Source: Bacteroidia bacterium (GTDB taxonomy: Bacteria; Bacteroidota; Bacteroidia; CAIKAF01). Taken from it: a DNA stretch of 62,902 bases. Of this stretch, positions 53,270 to 61,370 are shown in pieces (position 1 is the first letter of the stretch; every line of letters begins with the position of its first letter). The position numbers and the translations under genes are program-made. The notes below the pieces were generated by a model that saw only the letters and a list, made by a program, of their open reading frames with translations, ran no database searches and was not told where the DNA came from. Location of the stretch: positions 1 through 62,902 of the forward strand of contig JAUHWY010000020.1 of assembly GCA_030427255.1 (NCBI GenBank), in the 5' to 3' direction.

Positions 53270-53292
53270 TCAAGACACACTTGGAATATTGA

Positions 53293-53326
53293 AAAAGGTA
53301 CAAGCTCCGGCTTGTACCTTTTTTTG
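53293..53326 (+). terminator. secDF terminator
   Basis: AAAAAGGTACAAG-CTCCGG-CTTGTACCTTTTTTT, 24 bp after the secDF stop. Confidence 0.9.
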
Positions 53327-53389
53327 TGCCCTGAAATTTTGGGAAGACGCATGTACATTTTTGATTTTTTGATGTATGGTGGTGTTTGG

Positions 53390-53560
53390 TGGGGACGCGG
53401 GGCAATGCGTGGGTGCAGACGCGGGGCAATGCGTGGGTACACCACAACGGCGCGGGGTAATGCGTGGGTGCAGACGCGGGGCAATGCGGCGAAACAGACG
53501 CAATATATTGCGTCTCTACCCTCCAAACTCTTGCTGTAGACGCATGGCAATGCGTCTCTA
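53390..53560. repeat. GACGC-type palindromic repeats, diverged cluster
   Basis: Repeated GACGCGGGGCAATGCGTGGG units, then GACGCAATATATTGCGTCTC (a perfect palindrome core) and TAGACGCATGGCAATGCGTC. All are variants of one short inverted repeat, GACGCAT-n-n-ATGCGTC, alternating with TGGGTGCA or GAAACA spacers. No gene; frames here are repeat translations. Confidence 0.75.
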
Positions 53561-53589
53561 CACCCTCTTGCTCCCCCTACCCCCTCTTG

Positions 53590-53770
53590 CTCTTTCGGGG
53601 CCTTCTCCGTAGCAAATTTTACTATTCTATCCGGCACTTTTTCCGGCCAGCCTCGGCCCCGGTGGTTGGGAGCGGGCTATGGTAGCTTCCTCCGGTCGCT
53701 TCCTCGCCCTGCTCCCAACAACACCGGCGCCCACGGCGGGTCCTCCCTTGGTGCCGGGGGCCAATATGTA
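53590..53770. repeat. GC-rich hairpin element
   Basis: TTGGGAGCGGGC (about 53667-53678) pairs with GCCCTGCTCCCAA (about 53708-53720). CCGG-rich arms flank it. It resembles the other GC-rich palindromic islands at intergenic positions in this window. Confidence 0.5.
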
Positions 53771-53880
53771 CCTAATTCATGGATATGAATCGGGCGTCTG
53801 TTGCAATGCATGGCCATGCGTCGAAACAGACGCAATAAATTGGGTTTCTTCATCCTTTCGACGCATGGCAATCCGTCGCA

Positions 53881-53976
53881 ACAGACGCATGGCAATGCGT
53901 TGAAACAGACGCATGGCAATGCGTTGAAACAGACGCATGGCAATGCGTTGAAACAGACGCATGGCAATGCGTCTCT
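53881..53976. repeat. 24-bp tandem palindromic repeat, four units
   Basis: Units start at 53881, 53905, 53929 and 53953. Each contains GACGCATGGCAATGCGT, itself an inverted repeat, followed by TGAAACA. The last unit ends in the TCTCTAAC flank. More diverged units precede at 53800-53880. There are no unique spacers. Confidence 0.9.
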
Positions 53977-54046
53977 AACCTCTTGCTGTCCCTTCTCGCC
54001 TGCAGGCTGTGTGCCCGGTTGCCGCCTGTGGTTGGTTGCGTCCTGG

Positions 54047-54074
54047 GTAGAGACAGGGCATGCCCTGTCTCTAC
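54047..54074. repeat. 28-bp perfect palindrome
   Basis: GTAGAGACAGGGCA and its exact reverse complement meet without spacer. The core GGGCATGCCC is followed by a half-copy (GGCATGTCCTGTCTCT) at 54075-54092. Confidence 0.85.
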
Positions 54075-54189
54075 GGCATGTCCTGTCTCTGTGGCATGGA
54101 TTCTCCAATTTCGAAAACGCGTACATGAAAACATTTTCAAAAATAAGGCCCACATGCATCGAAAGGCCTCCTGACGCATCGGTCAAGGT

Positions 54190-54396
54190 TTAAGAATCTT
54201 CCGCTTTGGGCAGGTCAAAAAGGTTTAATTGCTTGGGATGGGTAGTATCCAACGTTCGTTTCTCGCTTTTGGAGCTAGGAATCAAACGCATGAGCTCTTT
54301 AAGCTGGAATTCAAGCTCCTGGTTTCTTAGTAGCAGGCGTTCATTCGGCGCTTTTAAATCGCCAACAAGTTGCTTGATTTCTGCCAATTCGGACAT
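54190..54396 (-). pseudogene. tnpC: IS66 transposase TnpC, N-terminal fragment
   Basis: 68 residues of the roughly 500 of TnpC. The N-terminal coiled coil (LAEIKQLVGDLKAPNERLLL) and the LNLFD segment are visible, then a stop. The zinc-finger, DDE core and C-terminal domains are absent. Confidence 0.8.
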
Positions 54397-54450
54397 GTAA
54401 TAAAAGTACGAAAAAAGCAGCTGAAGCCCTTGTTTTTACTGCCATTTTAT

Positions 54451-54795
54451 TCACTTTTTATGTGGATAAAATCGGGTGTTTTTCCTTGCATTTTCCAAAC
54501 GAATACCATGGATAATCATCACCAATGCATCATAGCTCAAATCTGCCTTTTTGCCCTCTTTGGGCAGGGGAAATGTACCTTTTTCCAAACGTTTGTAAAA
54601 CAAAACCAAGCCTCCCGGCTCCCACCGCAGCAATTTCATGCGGTTGCGGCTGCGGTTGATGAACACAAACACATCCCCACTCAATACATTGAGCTGCATT
54701 TGATTGGTCACAAGGCCACAAAGTCCATCGAAACTTTTGCGCATATCTGTGGGAGCTTTGTACAGAAAAAAGCGCCCACCGGTAATAGAAAACAT
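54451..54795 (-). CDS. tnpB: IS66 family accessory protein TnpB
   Basis: 114 residues of the IS66 Orf2 family: FLYKAPTDMRKSFDGLCGLV, then DVFVFINRSRNRMKLLRWEP, GGLVLFYKRLEKGTFPLP. It assists IS66 transposition; its exact activity is unclear. Not to be confused with the RNA-guided TnpB of IS200/IS605. It starts 3 bp after tnpA. Confidence 0.93.
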   Translation of the reverse strand: MFSITGGRFFLYKAPTDMRKSFDGLCGLVTNQMQLNVLSGDVFVFINRSRNRMKLLRWEPGGLVLFYKRLEKGTFPLPKEGKKADLSYDALVMIIHGIRLENARKNTRFYPHKK

Positions 54796-54798
54796 GGC

Positions 54799-55080
54799 TT
54801 AGTACCCGATAAAAGTCAGCACTTGAGCAGCTGCCATTCCGGGAGGAAGCAAAAGCTCTACTCCGTTGGGATAGCGTACACAAATCTGTCCTGAACTTGG
54901 CAAGGGCAGTTCCAAAAATTCCTCCGGTGTAGCGGCGGCCTTACTTTTTCGAACCCAGTATTGAAATTTAGCGAAAGAGATTTGGTGTTTTGCAGCAAAA
55001 TGAGCCGGGGTTTCTCCGCTTTGACGCCATCCCTCTACCAAAGCCAGCATTGCCTCTCGTTTTTGATCGTTATTGGACAT
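54799..55080 (-). CDS. tnpA: IS66 family TnpA (helix-turn-helix)
   Basis: 93 residues: the HTH region MLALVEGWRQSGETPAHFAAKHQIS with FAKFQYWVRK, followed by a tail VRYPNGVELLLPPGMAAAQVLTFI. It is the first gene of the IS66 element. Confidence 0.9.
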   Translation of the reverse strand: MSNNDQKREAMLALVEGWRQSGETPAHFAAKHQISFAKFQYWVRKSKAAATPEEFLELPLPSSGQICVRYPNGVELLLPPGMAAAQVLTFIGY

Positions 55081-55150
55081 AATTTTTTGGTTTGCCCAAA
55101 GGTGAGAGGAGTTTTGGAGGTGAGGAATATGGGGTTGGCTGAATGCTTAC

Positions 55151-55220
55151 GTTTATCCGCCGATTTCCAAAGTTGCTTTTCTAGCGGTTCTTCGGTTCCG
55201 ATTCCGTTCTTTTTGGCCAT
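55151..55220 (-). pseudogene. hsdM 5' fragment interrupted by IS66
   Basis: ATG at 55220 opens MAKKNGIGTEEPLEKQLWKS followed by ADK, the conserved N-terminus of type I methyltransferase subunits (E-x-x-LW-x-x-ADKLR). The match ends exactly where the IS66 end begins. It is different from the intact hsdM at 8483-9958, so it marks a second, lost type I restriction locus. Confidence 0.6.
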
Positions 55221-55607
55221 GTATTTTAGGTGCTTGTTAGGTGTTTCAAATTTCAGGTATTCTGTTTGAGGGTAGGTGAAAATAGGGTTTTTTGGGGTTT
55301 TGGGTTGGGAAAAACCAGATGTGCTGTTTACTTTTTTTGTTTGCCGAACAACGTTTTGGCGCTTGGCGCAGTGGCTGATTTCGGAGCTCATAGCTGTCAA
55401 TACACCTTAAAAGTTAATGCAAGGTAGAATGTTCAATTAACCACTTCACCCGCCATTGAGCCAAATGCCTGTTACCGCCTAGTGCTTCTTTTTCTTCGTC
55501 CGTATGTCGGTCAGTCGTGCAGTTGGGCAGACACACTCTTTGCCAAGTTTTGGCTTGCGTGTTGGCTGGTGCGACTTGGCAATGTGTGTGGCTGTGAAGG
55601 GTTGGCA
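55221..55607. repeat. Spacer with a long palindrome and attC-like core
   Basis: 55221-55430 is the probable upstream region of the broken hsdM. At 55528-55597 CACAC, TTGCCAAGT and TGGC pair with GGCT, ACTTGGCAA and GTGTG in a long imperfect palindrome just after the helicase stop. At 55471-55477 GTTACCG is the reverse complement of CGGTAAC at 60142-60148, the start of the helicase cassette, so the cassette 3' core lies here. Its inner arms are poor. Confidence 0.5.
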
Positions 55608-58600
55608 TCAGTTCTTTACTTCAATTATTTCTACAAAATTGTCAAGATTACCCACTTTCACTATGTCACCAACTGTATGTCCAAGGATTGATGACGCTAA
55701 CGGAGATTTTAAACTTATTTTTTGAATTCCATTAGATAATTCATTCTTGTTCGCTGTCTCAACGATATGTACTTTTATGTCCTTACCATTGTTCATATAC
55801 TTTACTGTGACTTTACTTCCCAAGCAAATTTCATCTTTAAAAAGTTTGGCTTGCTTTTCTTCTTTTCTTTCAATGCTTTTTATTGTCGCAATTTCATTGT
55901 CGGTATCTATGATAGTAGTTTGAGCAACATAATTTTCAACCATTTGAAACTCGTCTGTAAAGGCAAATGAAGTTTTAGAATGGTCAGCTAGATTGTAGTC
56001 ATTTCTCGATTCAACATTTTTGATGAATTCAATTAAACGCTTTGTTTCTTTCTGTGGATTACGCCACCAATTTGTACTCCATATTCTATGAAAAACAAAA
56101 CCGTGGCTTTCAAGAATTTTTTGTCTGTGTCGGTCGTGTAAATATGCTTCTCTGCTCGAATGATACTTTGCTCCATCACATTCAATTGCAATTTTAGGCA
56201 CTCCTGCAATTTTTGGGTCGTAAACAATATCAATTCTAAACTCCGAGACTTTCATTTGCGGAATCAGCTTTGATTCGTCTACTTCATCAACTAAAAGTTG
56301 ATAAACTTCTTCCTCAAAAGGCGATTCTAACTCTCCGAAACTACCAACATTGAAAGAAGTGCTTTTTGTTGAATTCTCGCTAAGTGCAGTTAAAATTCCA
56401 ATTCTTGAATCGTTATTCCCTTCGCTTACGGCTTTGCTGTATGCTAAATATGCGTAAAAAACTGCTCGTTTATTGTTAGAGCCTTCCGTTATTAGAAAAT
56501 CTTTGTAGTCCATAAATGCCTGTTCAGGTACTGATGAACAGACATAAACTTTATACTTAGCTCTTGTGATAATTACGTTTAAAAGTTTGTAGCCTTTGGA
56601 ATGATTAATCGGACCAAAACGCTGTGCAAATTTTCCGTCTTTTCCGGGGCCATAAGTGGTTGAGAGAATAATAACATCTCGTTCATCACCCTGAATATTT
56701 TCTAAGTTCTTAATGAACATTCCGTTCTCTTCTAATTCTTGGATTTTGGCATTGAACTCTTCAAATTTTGAGAATTTTTGCCTTTCTAAAATTTTGCTTT
56801 TTATATGATTTCGCTGAGCAATATTAAAGGTAGCAATACCGACTGTTGGATATTCTCCGTTTGGAAGTCGATTTATATTATTCTCAAGAATTGACAAAAC
56901 CATTTCGGCTTCTGCATCATTGATGTGGTCTGAAAAAGTACCATTAACTTGAATGTATTTTATTGGTGTATAATCAAATGTATTTGGTAATGGTTTAAGT
57001 CTTTGATTGTAGAATGCGTAATTTGAAAAATCTATAAGGTACGGATGTCTTGACCTATAGTGAAAATCAAGGTGACGTTTCTCAAAATTGAGTTCAGCTC
57101 CAAAGTCCAAAAGGGATTCACAAGACAAAAGGATATTATCCCTATCTACTACAATTTCATCATCTTCTTCAAGGTCGTCTTCGTCTTCAATTGTACCGTC
57201 AAAGACTTTACTAAAATAATTTGAAGGTGGCATTTGGTGTTCATCACCTGCAATAACTATCTGCTTTCCTTTTAAAATTGCTGGCAAGTTGTCCTCTAAA
57301 CGTAATTGGCTCGCTTCATCAAACATTACAATGTCGAAATAGCCATTCATTCCTTTAAACAGGTTACTTGCTACATCTGGTGAAGTTAGAATAATTGGAA
57401 AAAAGGTAGTGAACAAATCAGCATCATATTGAACTATTTGTCGTAATGAAAGCCGTTTAAATCTATTGCTACTCCGCTTATTATATAAGTTTTCAACCGA
57501 AAGATTTGCATTTCTTTGTGCAAAATCTCTTGTCGTGTCAATCTGCTTTGAGAACCAAAACTCACGAATATACTTTAATTGTTCTCTTTCTAGTCCACTC
57601 AAAGTGCTGGTTAGTTCAATGTGTTCGGAATCACTTGTTGGCAAATCAATACTTGCTGAATTTACGAGCATTGAATTTAGATAGTGAATTAAAAATGACT
57701 TCCGCCAATCTTTTTTCCCCTTCAATGCATTTATTAGTAGTTTAGCTTCATTAGAAAGTCCATTGTAAAATTGAAACCATTTAAACTCTGTTGTGAAAAT
57801 GTCATTTTCATAATTGTAGTAATCCCTTTTTTCTTGAATAATTTTCTCAACTGCATTAATGAGTCCTTTGAAGTCATTGGCTGTGACTTTATGATTTGTC
57901 CAACTATCAGACTTGATTTTCTCCCTTAAAAGTGAACTATTTTCTTTAAGTGATTTTAAAATATCTGTTTGATATTCAGATATTGAAAATTCTAGAACAT
58001 CAATTGAATCATATTCATATTCAATTTTGGACTGAAAATCCGAGCTAGTTTTATCAATCAATTTATTTGCTTCTTCAATTTGATATAGATTGCTCTTAAT
58101 TGATTTTGATACTTGAAATTCTTTTAGGTCAGCACAATTTGAGTAATGATTTTCAAGGTTTGTAAAAAGTTCTTTGATTCTCTTTTGGTCTTTGACGACC
58201 TTCTTTTTAGGTTGAGAAAAAATAGCTATTGCTTTATAAAGTAGTCCATTTGTTTTTTCTTCATCAAGAAAATCGGAATTGGTTTTGTGTTCTGCATAAA
58301 TAGCATTAATTGATTCTTGAATTTGCTTTCCACTTTGGATTTGCTCAGCAAACTCAGCTTTTCTTATTTTGAAATACTCACTTTTATATTTTGATTCAAG
58401 TTCCTTTAGTTTTTGAAGGGACTTTTCATATTCTTCAAAGGAATCGTTGATTCCTTGTTCAATAACATACGGATTATCCCCAACTAATTTTTTTGAATTC
58501 AGAAATGAGGTTGAATCATATTCTTGATAATTAGAATAAAGATTTTGGCCTTTCTGAACTAGTTCTAATAGTCTGTTCAATTCTTGTGAATTATACTTGA

Positions 58601-59987
58601 ATTGAGATTTGTCGATGTTTAAAGTATGGTCTTCATCTGTGCCGTTAAGTTCAGATAAAAGCGTTCCGACTATATCAGTCCAAGATTTGTCTCCTAGAAG
58701 CTTTTCATCAAGTTTTTTATGTTTTCCGTTAATGGAATCAATAAGTCCTTTTGCTTTTTTGATTAGATTATCTAGTGATTCTTTGGAATATTTGTAGCGG
58801 TAACTTCGATAGGATGAATTGTCAACCCTATCTCTAACTGAATCAACAACTGTTTTTCGGTCTTTAACAATATCACGAATTAAAACGCAGTGATAGTTTA
58901 AGTCTTTTTCAATTAAAGCATTATGTAAAACTTCTAAAGCCGTTCTCTTTTCGCAAACTACAATTGTCTTTTTATGATTCTCTAGGGCATTAATAAGGAT
59001 TGCGGATAATGTTTGGCTTTTTCCTGTTCCTGGAGGTCCTTGAATTAAAATGTTTCTTTTTGCTTCTAAGGAATGTAAAATACCTTGTTGTGATGGGTCA
59101 GTTTCGACTGATGAAATAGGTTGGAAAGTATGGTTTTCTAAATCGTCAAGGTCAATAGACAGCCCTTCCAAATCCATTAAATTACCATAGTCGTTTATTA
59201 TGTTTTGCTTTTGGACTTCAAAAATTGAAAACAGACCACCAAAGTCAATATGTGCATTAGTGGAATTTATGAGTAGTTTTTCGTAATGATTTTTATCTCC
59301 AATTGAAACTATGTTGTCAAGTTTCTTGATAAATGCTTCTTTGATGTCGGAAGGAACGGAAGTATTAATCTCTTTGATGAGCTTAACGCAAATTTCAATT
59401 AACTCATCTTTTGTAATTAGCCCATCATCCAACATTTCACTTGGAATCTGTTCAATTTCAATGTTTGAATCCGATTGTAAGTGATTTATTAAAACTTCAT
59501 TTAAGTAAATCGGGTCGTCTTCATTTCTGTTAATTTCCCAAGTATTAAATTCTTTAGTCCGTTTAATTCTTAATGACCAAATCAGGATAGGAGCAACCGT
59601 GAGTTTGTTGTCTGATTGGTCTCGTCTGACAAGTATTGGAAAACCGAATCCAAATGTGTTGATACCTTTTTCAGATTCGATTGCTTCTGTCTGATTGATT
59701 AAATTCTCAAAGGATTTTGTGATTCTAACTAGTTGTGTTTGGTCTTCTTCAAAAAGCGTATTCAAGTCTGGAACGTTGTCCTTCCAACTAATTCTGAATT
59801 TTAATGGCTGTTCAGAAAGTAATGATTTTATGAAACTGTCAGGAAGATTCTTGTCAATATGTGATAGTCTGTTTAAGTCAAACTTGTATCTTGAATTTGC
59901 AGGTATTGCATTTAGATGAACGCCTCTGCGATTACCTATCTTCAGTCTCCTTTGAAGTTCATTTAATAATTTTTCTGTCAGTTCCAT
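55608..59987 (-). CDS. SF1 helicase-nuclease with GreA/B-like C-terminal domain
   Basis: 1459 residues. An N-terminal domain of about 300 residues (FGFGFPILVRR..LTVAPILIW) precedes a COG1112-type SF1 helicase. Walker A GPPGTGKS is at 317-324, with a long coiled-coil insertion (about 400-740), then MFDEASQLRLEDNLPAIL (Walker B), IAGDEHQMPPSNYF and the late VIILSTTYGPGKDGK and LNVIITRAKYKVYV. A PDDEXK/VSR-like nuclease (about 1255-1345) shows KIAIECDGAKYHSSREAYLH with DRHRQKILESHGFVFHRIW. The tail (about 1395-1459) matches the GreA/GreB C-domain: ISLKSPLASSILGHTVGDIV. Probably a single-gene defence protein. It forms its own cassette. Confidence 0.85.
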   Translation of the reverse strand: MELTEKLLNELQRRLKIGNRRGVHLNAIPANSRYKFDLNRLSHIDKNLPDSFIKSLLSEQPLKFRISWKDNVPDLNTLFEEDQTQLVRITKSFENLINQTEAIESEKGINTFGFGFPILVRRDQSDNKLTVAPILIWSLRIKRTKEFNTWEINRNEDDPIYLNEVLINHLQSDSNIEIEQIPSEMLDDGLITKDELIEICVKLIKEINTSVPSDIKEAFIKKLDNIVSIGDKNHYEKLLINSTNAHIDFGGLFSIFEVQKQNIINDYGNLMDLEGLSIDLDDLENHTFQPISSVETDPSQQGILHSLEAKRNILIQGPPGTGKSQTLSAILINALENHKKTIVVCEKRTALEVLHNALIEKDLNYHCVLIRDIVKDRKTVVDSVRDRVDNSSYRSYRYKYSKESLDNLIKKAKGLIDSINGKHKKLDEKLLGDKSWTDIVGTLLSELNGTDEDHTLNIDKSQFKYNSQELNRLLELVQKGQNLYSNYQEYDSTSFLNSKKLVGDNPYVIEQGINDSFEEYEKSLQKLKELESKYKSEYFKIRKAEFAEQIQSGKQIQESINAIYAEHKTNSDFLDEEKTNGLLYKAIAIFSQPKKKVVKDQKRIKELFTNLENHYSNCADLKEFQVSKSIKSNLYQIEEANKLIDKTSSDFQSKIEYEYDSIDVLEFSISEYQTDILKSLKENSSLLREKIKSDSWTNHKVTANDFKGLINAVEKIIQEKRDYYNYENDIFTTEFKWFQFYNGLSNEAKLLINALKGKKDWRKSFLIHYLNSMLVNSASIDLPTSDSEHIELTSTLSGLEREQLKYIREFWFSKQIDTTRDFAQRNANLSVENLYNKRSSNRFKRLSLRQIVQYDADLFTTFFPIILTSPDVASNLFKGMNGYFDIVMFDEASQLRLEDNLPAILKGKQIVIAGDEHQMPPSNYFSKVFDGTIEDEDDLEEDDEIVVDRDNILLSCESLLDFGAELNFEKRHLDFHYRSRHPYLIDFSNYAFYNQRLKPLPNTFDYTPIKYIQVNGTFSDHINDAEAEMVLSILENNINRLPNGEYPTVGIATFNIAQRNHIKSKILERQKFSKFEEFNAKIQELEENGMFIKNLENIQGDERDVIILSTTYGPGKDGKFAQRFGPINHSKGYKLLNVIITRAKYKVYVCSSVPEQAFMDYKDFLITEGSNNKRAVFYAYLAYSKAVSEGNNDSRIGILTALSENSTKSTSFNVGSFGELESPFEEEVYQLLVDEVDESKLIPQMKVSEFRIDIVYDPKIAGVPKIAIECDGAKYHSSREAYLHDRHRQKILESHGFVFHRIWSTNWWRNPQKETKRLIEFIKNVESRNDYNLADHSKTSFAFTDEFQMVENYVAQTTIIDTDNEIATIKSIERKEEKQAKLFKDEICLGSKVTVKYMNNGKDIKVHIVETANKNELSNGIQKISLKSPLASSILGHTVGDIVKVGNLDNFVEIIEVKN

Positions 59988-60141
59988 TCTTCTTCTTCTT
60001 TAGTGCGTTGGCAAATATTTAGGCTCTTTTGCTTGCGAAGCTGTCGCCCGTGTGTAGGGGAAAGCAAATGTGCCTGAATGTGCGGTTGGCATTTTATTTC
60101 TGTCGTTCATTTTGTTCACTGTCGTTGTCTTTTAGCATTAT

Positions 60142-60274
60142 CGGTAACGGTCACTTGTAAGTGGCGTAGCCGATTGCGTGAGATTTCATTTTCAAGATAC
60201 CACAACGTTGATGCGGGGTACAAGCTCCCAATTACGCACTATTTCGGCTATGACATTTACAAAATGTTATGGGT
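60142..60274 (-). repeat. attC-like site
   Basis: About 130 nt. On the minus strand TTGTAAATGTCATAGCCG pairs with CGGCTACGCCACTTACAA, 18 positions with two G-T pairs and one mismatch. The far core CCGTTACCG starts the helicase cassette. The near core CCCATAAC (60266-60273 complement) corresponds to the cassette start GTTAGGG at 62602 with one extra base. It overlaps the stop of the HEPN gene. Confidence 0.7.
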
Positions 60275-61367
60275 TGCTAGTTATGATATAATTAATAATA
60301 ATCTCAAATTGGAAAGTTATTTCATTGAGCAAGTTGAGTTTTTCATCTTTTATTTCTCTGTAGTTATGAACAATAATATTCCTTGTATCATAGATTAAAT
60401 CTCCAATCTCACTTTTTTCTTCCTCCCCAAACTCGGAAATAAAGGCATTGCAATCACGCTTCAAATTAATAAGCAAATCTTTTTCAAATGTCTGGTCGTT
60501 AGGATTTGTATCTTTCAATATTTTCCTTACGTTTTCACGTTCATTTCTAGTCTTATTTAACTTTTCTATAAAATTATTCTTAGTTATAGTTTTGTTGTTA
60601 TAATTTTCAAGTAAGTTGTCAAAGTCACTATTAAAAAGTTCTGTTATATGATATTCAATCACTTGATAAAGCAAATGAAATCGTATCAGGTGGTGATCTA
60701 AGGTTTTTAAGTAATTTGTATAAAGTTTTTTTGCAAAATCTGAAGTATATACTGGATTTTTCGTTTTTTGTATCCGAATCGATTTTTTGCCACGAAATTT
60801 ATCTGTGATTAAATTGTTAGGACAAACATATTTTAGTTCGTGTTCATTGTATACAAAATAGCCATATGTGGCAAGACTCGGTAGATATTTGAATATTTTA
60901 AACTCACTATCCGGTGCTAATTCATTTTTTGAAACAACAAGAACTATTAAATCACTATCAAACAATTCACTAAGAAGAAAACTTTCCTTTTTGTCATTTA
61001 TGGTAGCCTCTATGGAAAAGGATTTAGCTAGTATTTTTTGATATGCTAGAAAACGAAATTGATTAAAGAAGACTTTGTCAGAATAATCGTTCTCGTTACT
61101 TTCTAAAGCAGATATTGGAAAAATCCATCCGATTCCCTTTTTTAAATCGACCTCATTAACAAGAAATATGTCATTTTCGGCAGCTAGAGAATTACTTTCT
61201 AATATAAACAGTTCATAATCATTAAAACTAAACTCTTCATCTTCTTTCGTAGGAATATAAGAAATTGAAAATGTATCGGTTATTTCATTGTTGCCTAAAA
61301 TAAATGTTGAAGTTTCCTTGTCAAAGGATACTTTGTCAAGTAATTTCCCGTCATAAAATAGAGCCAT
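60267..61367 (-). CDS. HEPN-domain protein partner of a ParB/DGQR-like gene
   Basis: 366 residues, family not recognised. The N-terminal two-thirds is a mixed alpha/beta region without clear motifs. The C-terminal third is all-helical and ends DTRNIIVHNYREIKDEKLNL, giving an R-x4-H motif typical of HEPN ribonucleases/toxins; a second helix holds HHLIRFHLLYQVIEYHITELF. HEPN proteins commonly cleave RNA in toxin-antitoxin and abortive infection systems. It follows the partner gene by 3 bp, so the two are one operon within one cassette. Confidence 0.65.
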   Translation of the reverse strand: MALFYDGKLLDKVSFDKETSTFILGNNEITDTFSISYIPTKEDEEFSFNDYELFILESNSLAAENDIFLVNEVDLKKGIGWIFPISALESNENDYSDKVFFNQFRFLAYQKILAKSFSIEATINDKKESFLLSELFDSDLIVLVVSKNELAPDSEFKIFKYLPSLATYGYFVYNEHELKYVCPNNLITDKFRGKKSIRIQKTKNPVYTSDFAKKLYTNYLKTLDHHLIRFHLLYQVIEYHITELFNSDFDNLLENYNNKTITKNNFIEKLNKTRNERENVRKILKDTNPNDQTFEKDLLINLKRDCNAFISEFGEEEKSEIGDLIYDTRNIIVHNYREIKDEKLNLLNEITFQFEIIINYIITSNP

Positions 61368-61370
61368 AAC

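Larger units (their letters stand above)
54190..55150 (-). mobile_element. Decayed IS66-family element
   Basis: Three genes in IS66 order on the minus strand: tnpA, tnpB and a truncated tnpC. The left boundary as transcribed is GTAAGCATTCAGCCAACCCC (55150 downward), an IS66-type terminal sequence, inserted after GCGGATAAAC of an hsdM fragment. The far end is missing: tnpC stops after 68 codons and palindromic repeats follow, so the element cannot move on its own. Confidence 0.85.

Noticed and set aside
53881-53976. Possible CRISPR array
   Set aside because: Units are contiguous 24-bp repeats with no unique spacers, and no cas genes are near.
53677-54186. 169-residue minus-strand frame and several overlapping frames
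   Set aside because: The translations are periodic products of the 24-bp palindromic repeat (CFNALPCV, RLFQRIAM). No start signal or conserved domain.
54451-54795. RNA-guided TnpB nuclease
   Set aside because: The sequence is the small IS66 Orf2 protein, which shares only the name.
55035-55400. 121-residue minus-strand gene
   Set aside because: It joins the hsdM upstream region, 23 hsdM codons and IS66 terminal sequence by chance; only the hsdM part is meaningful.
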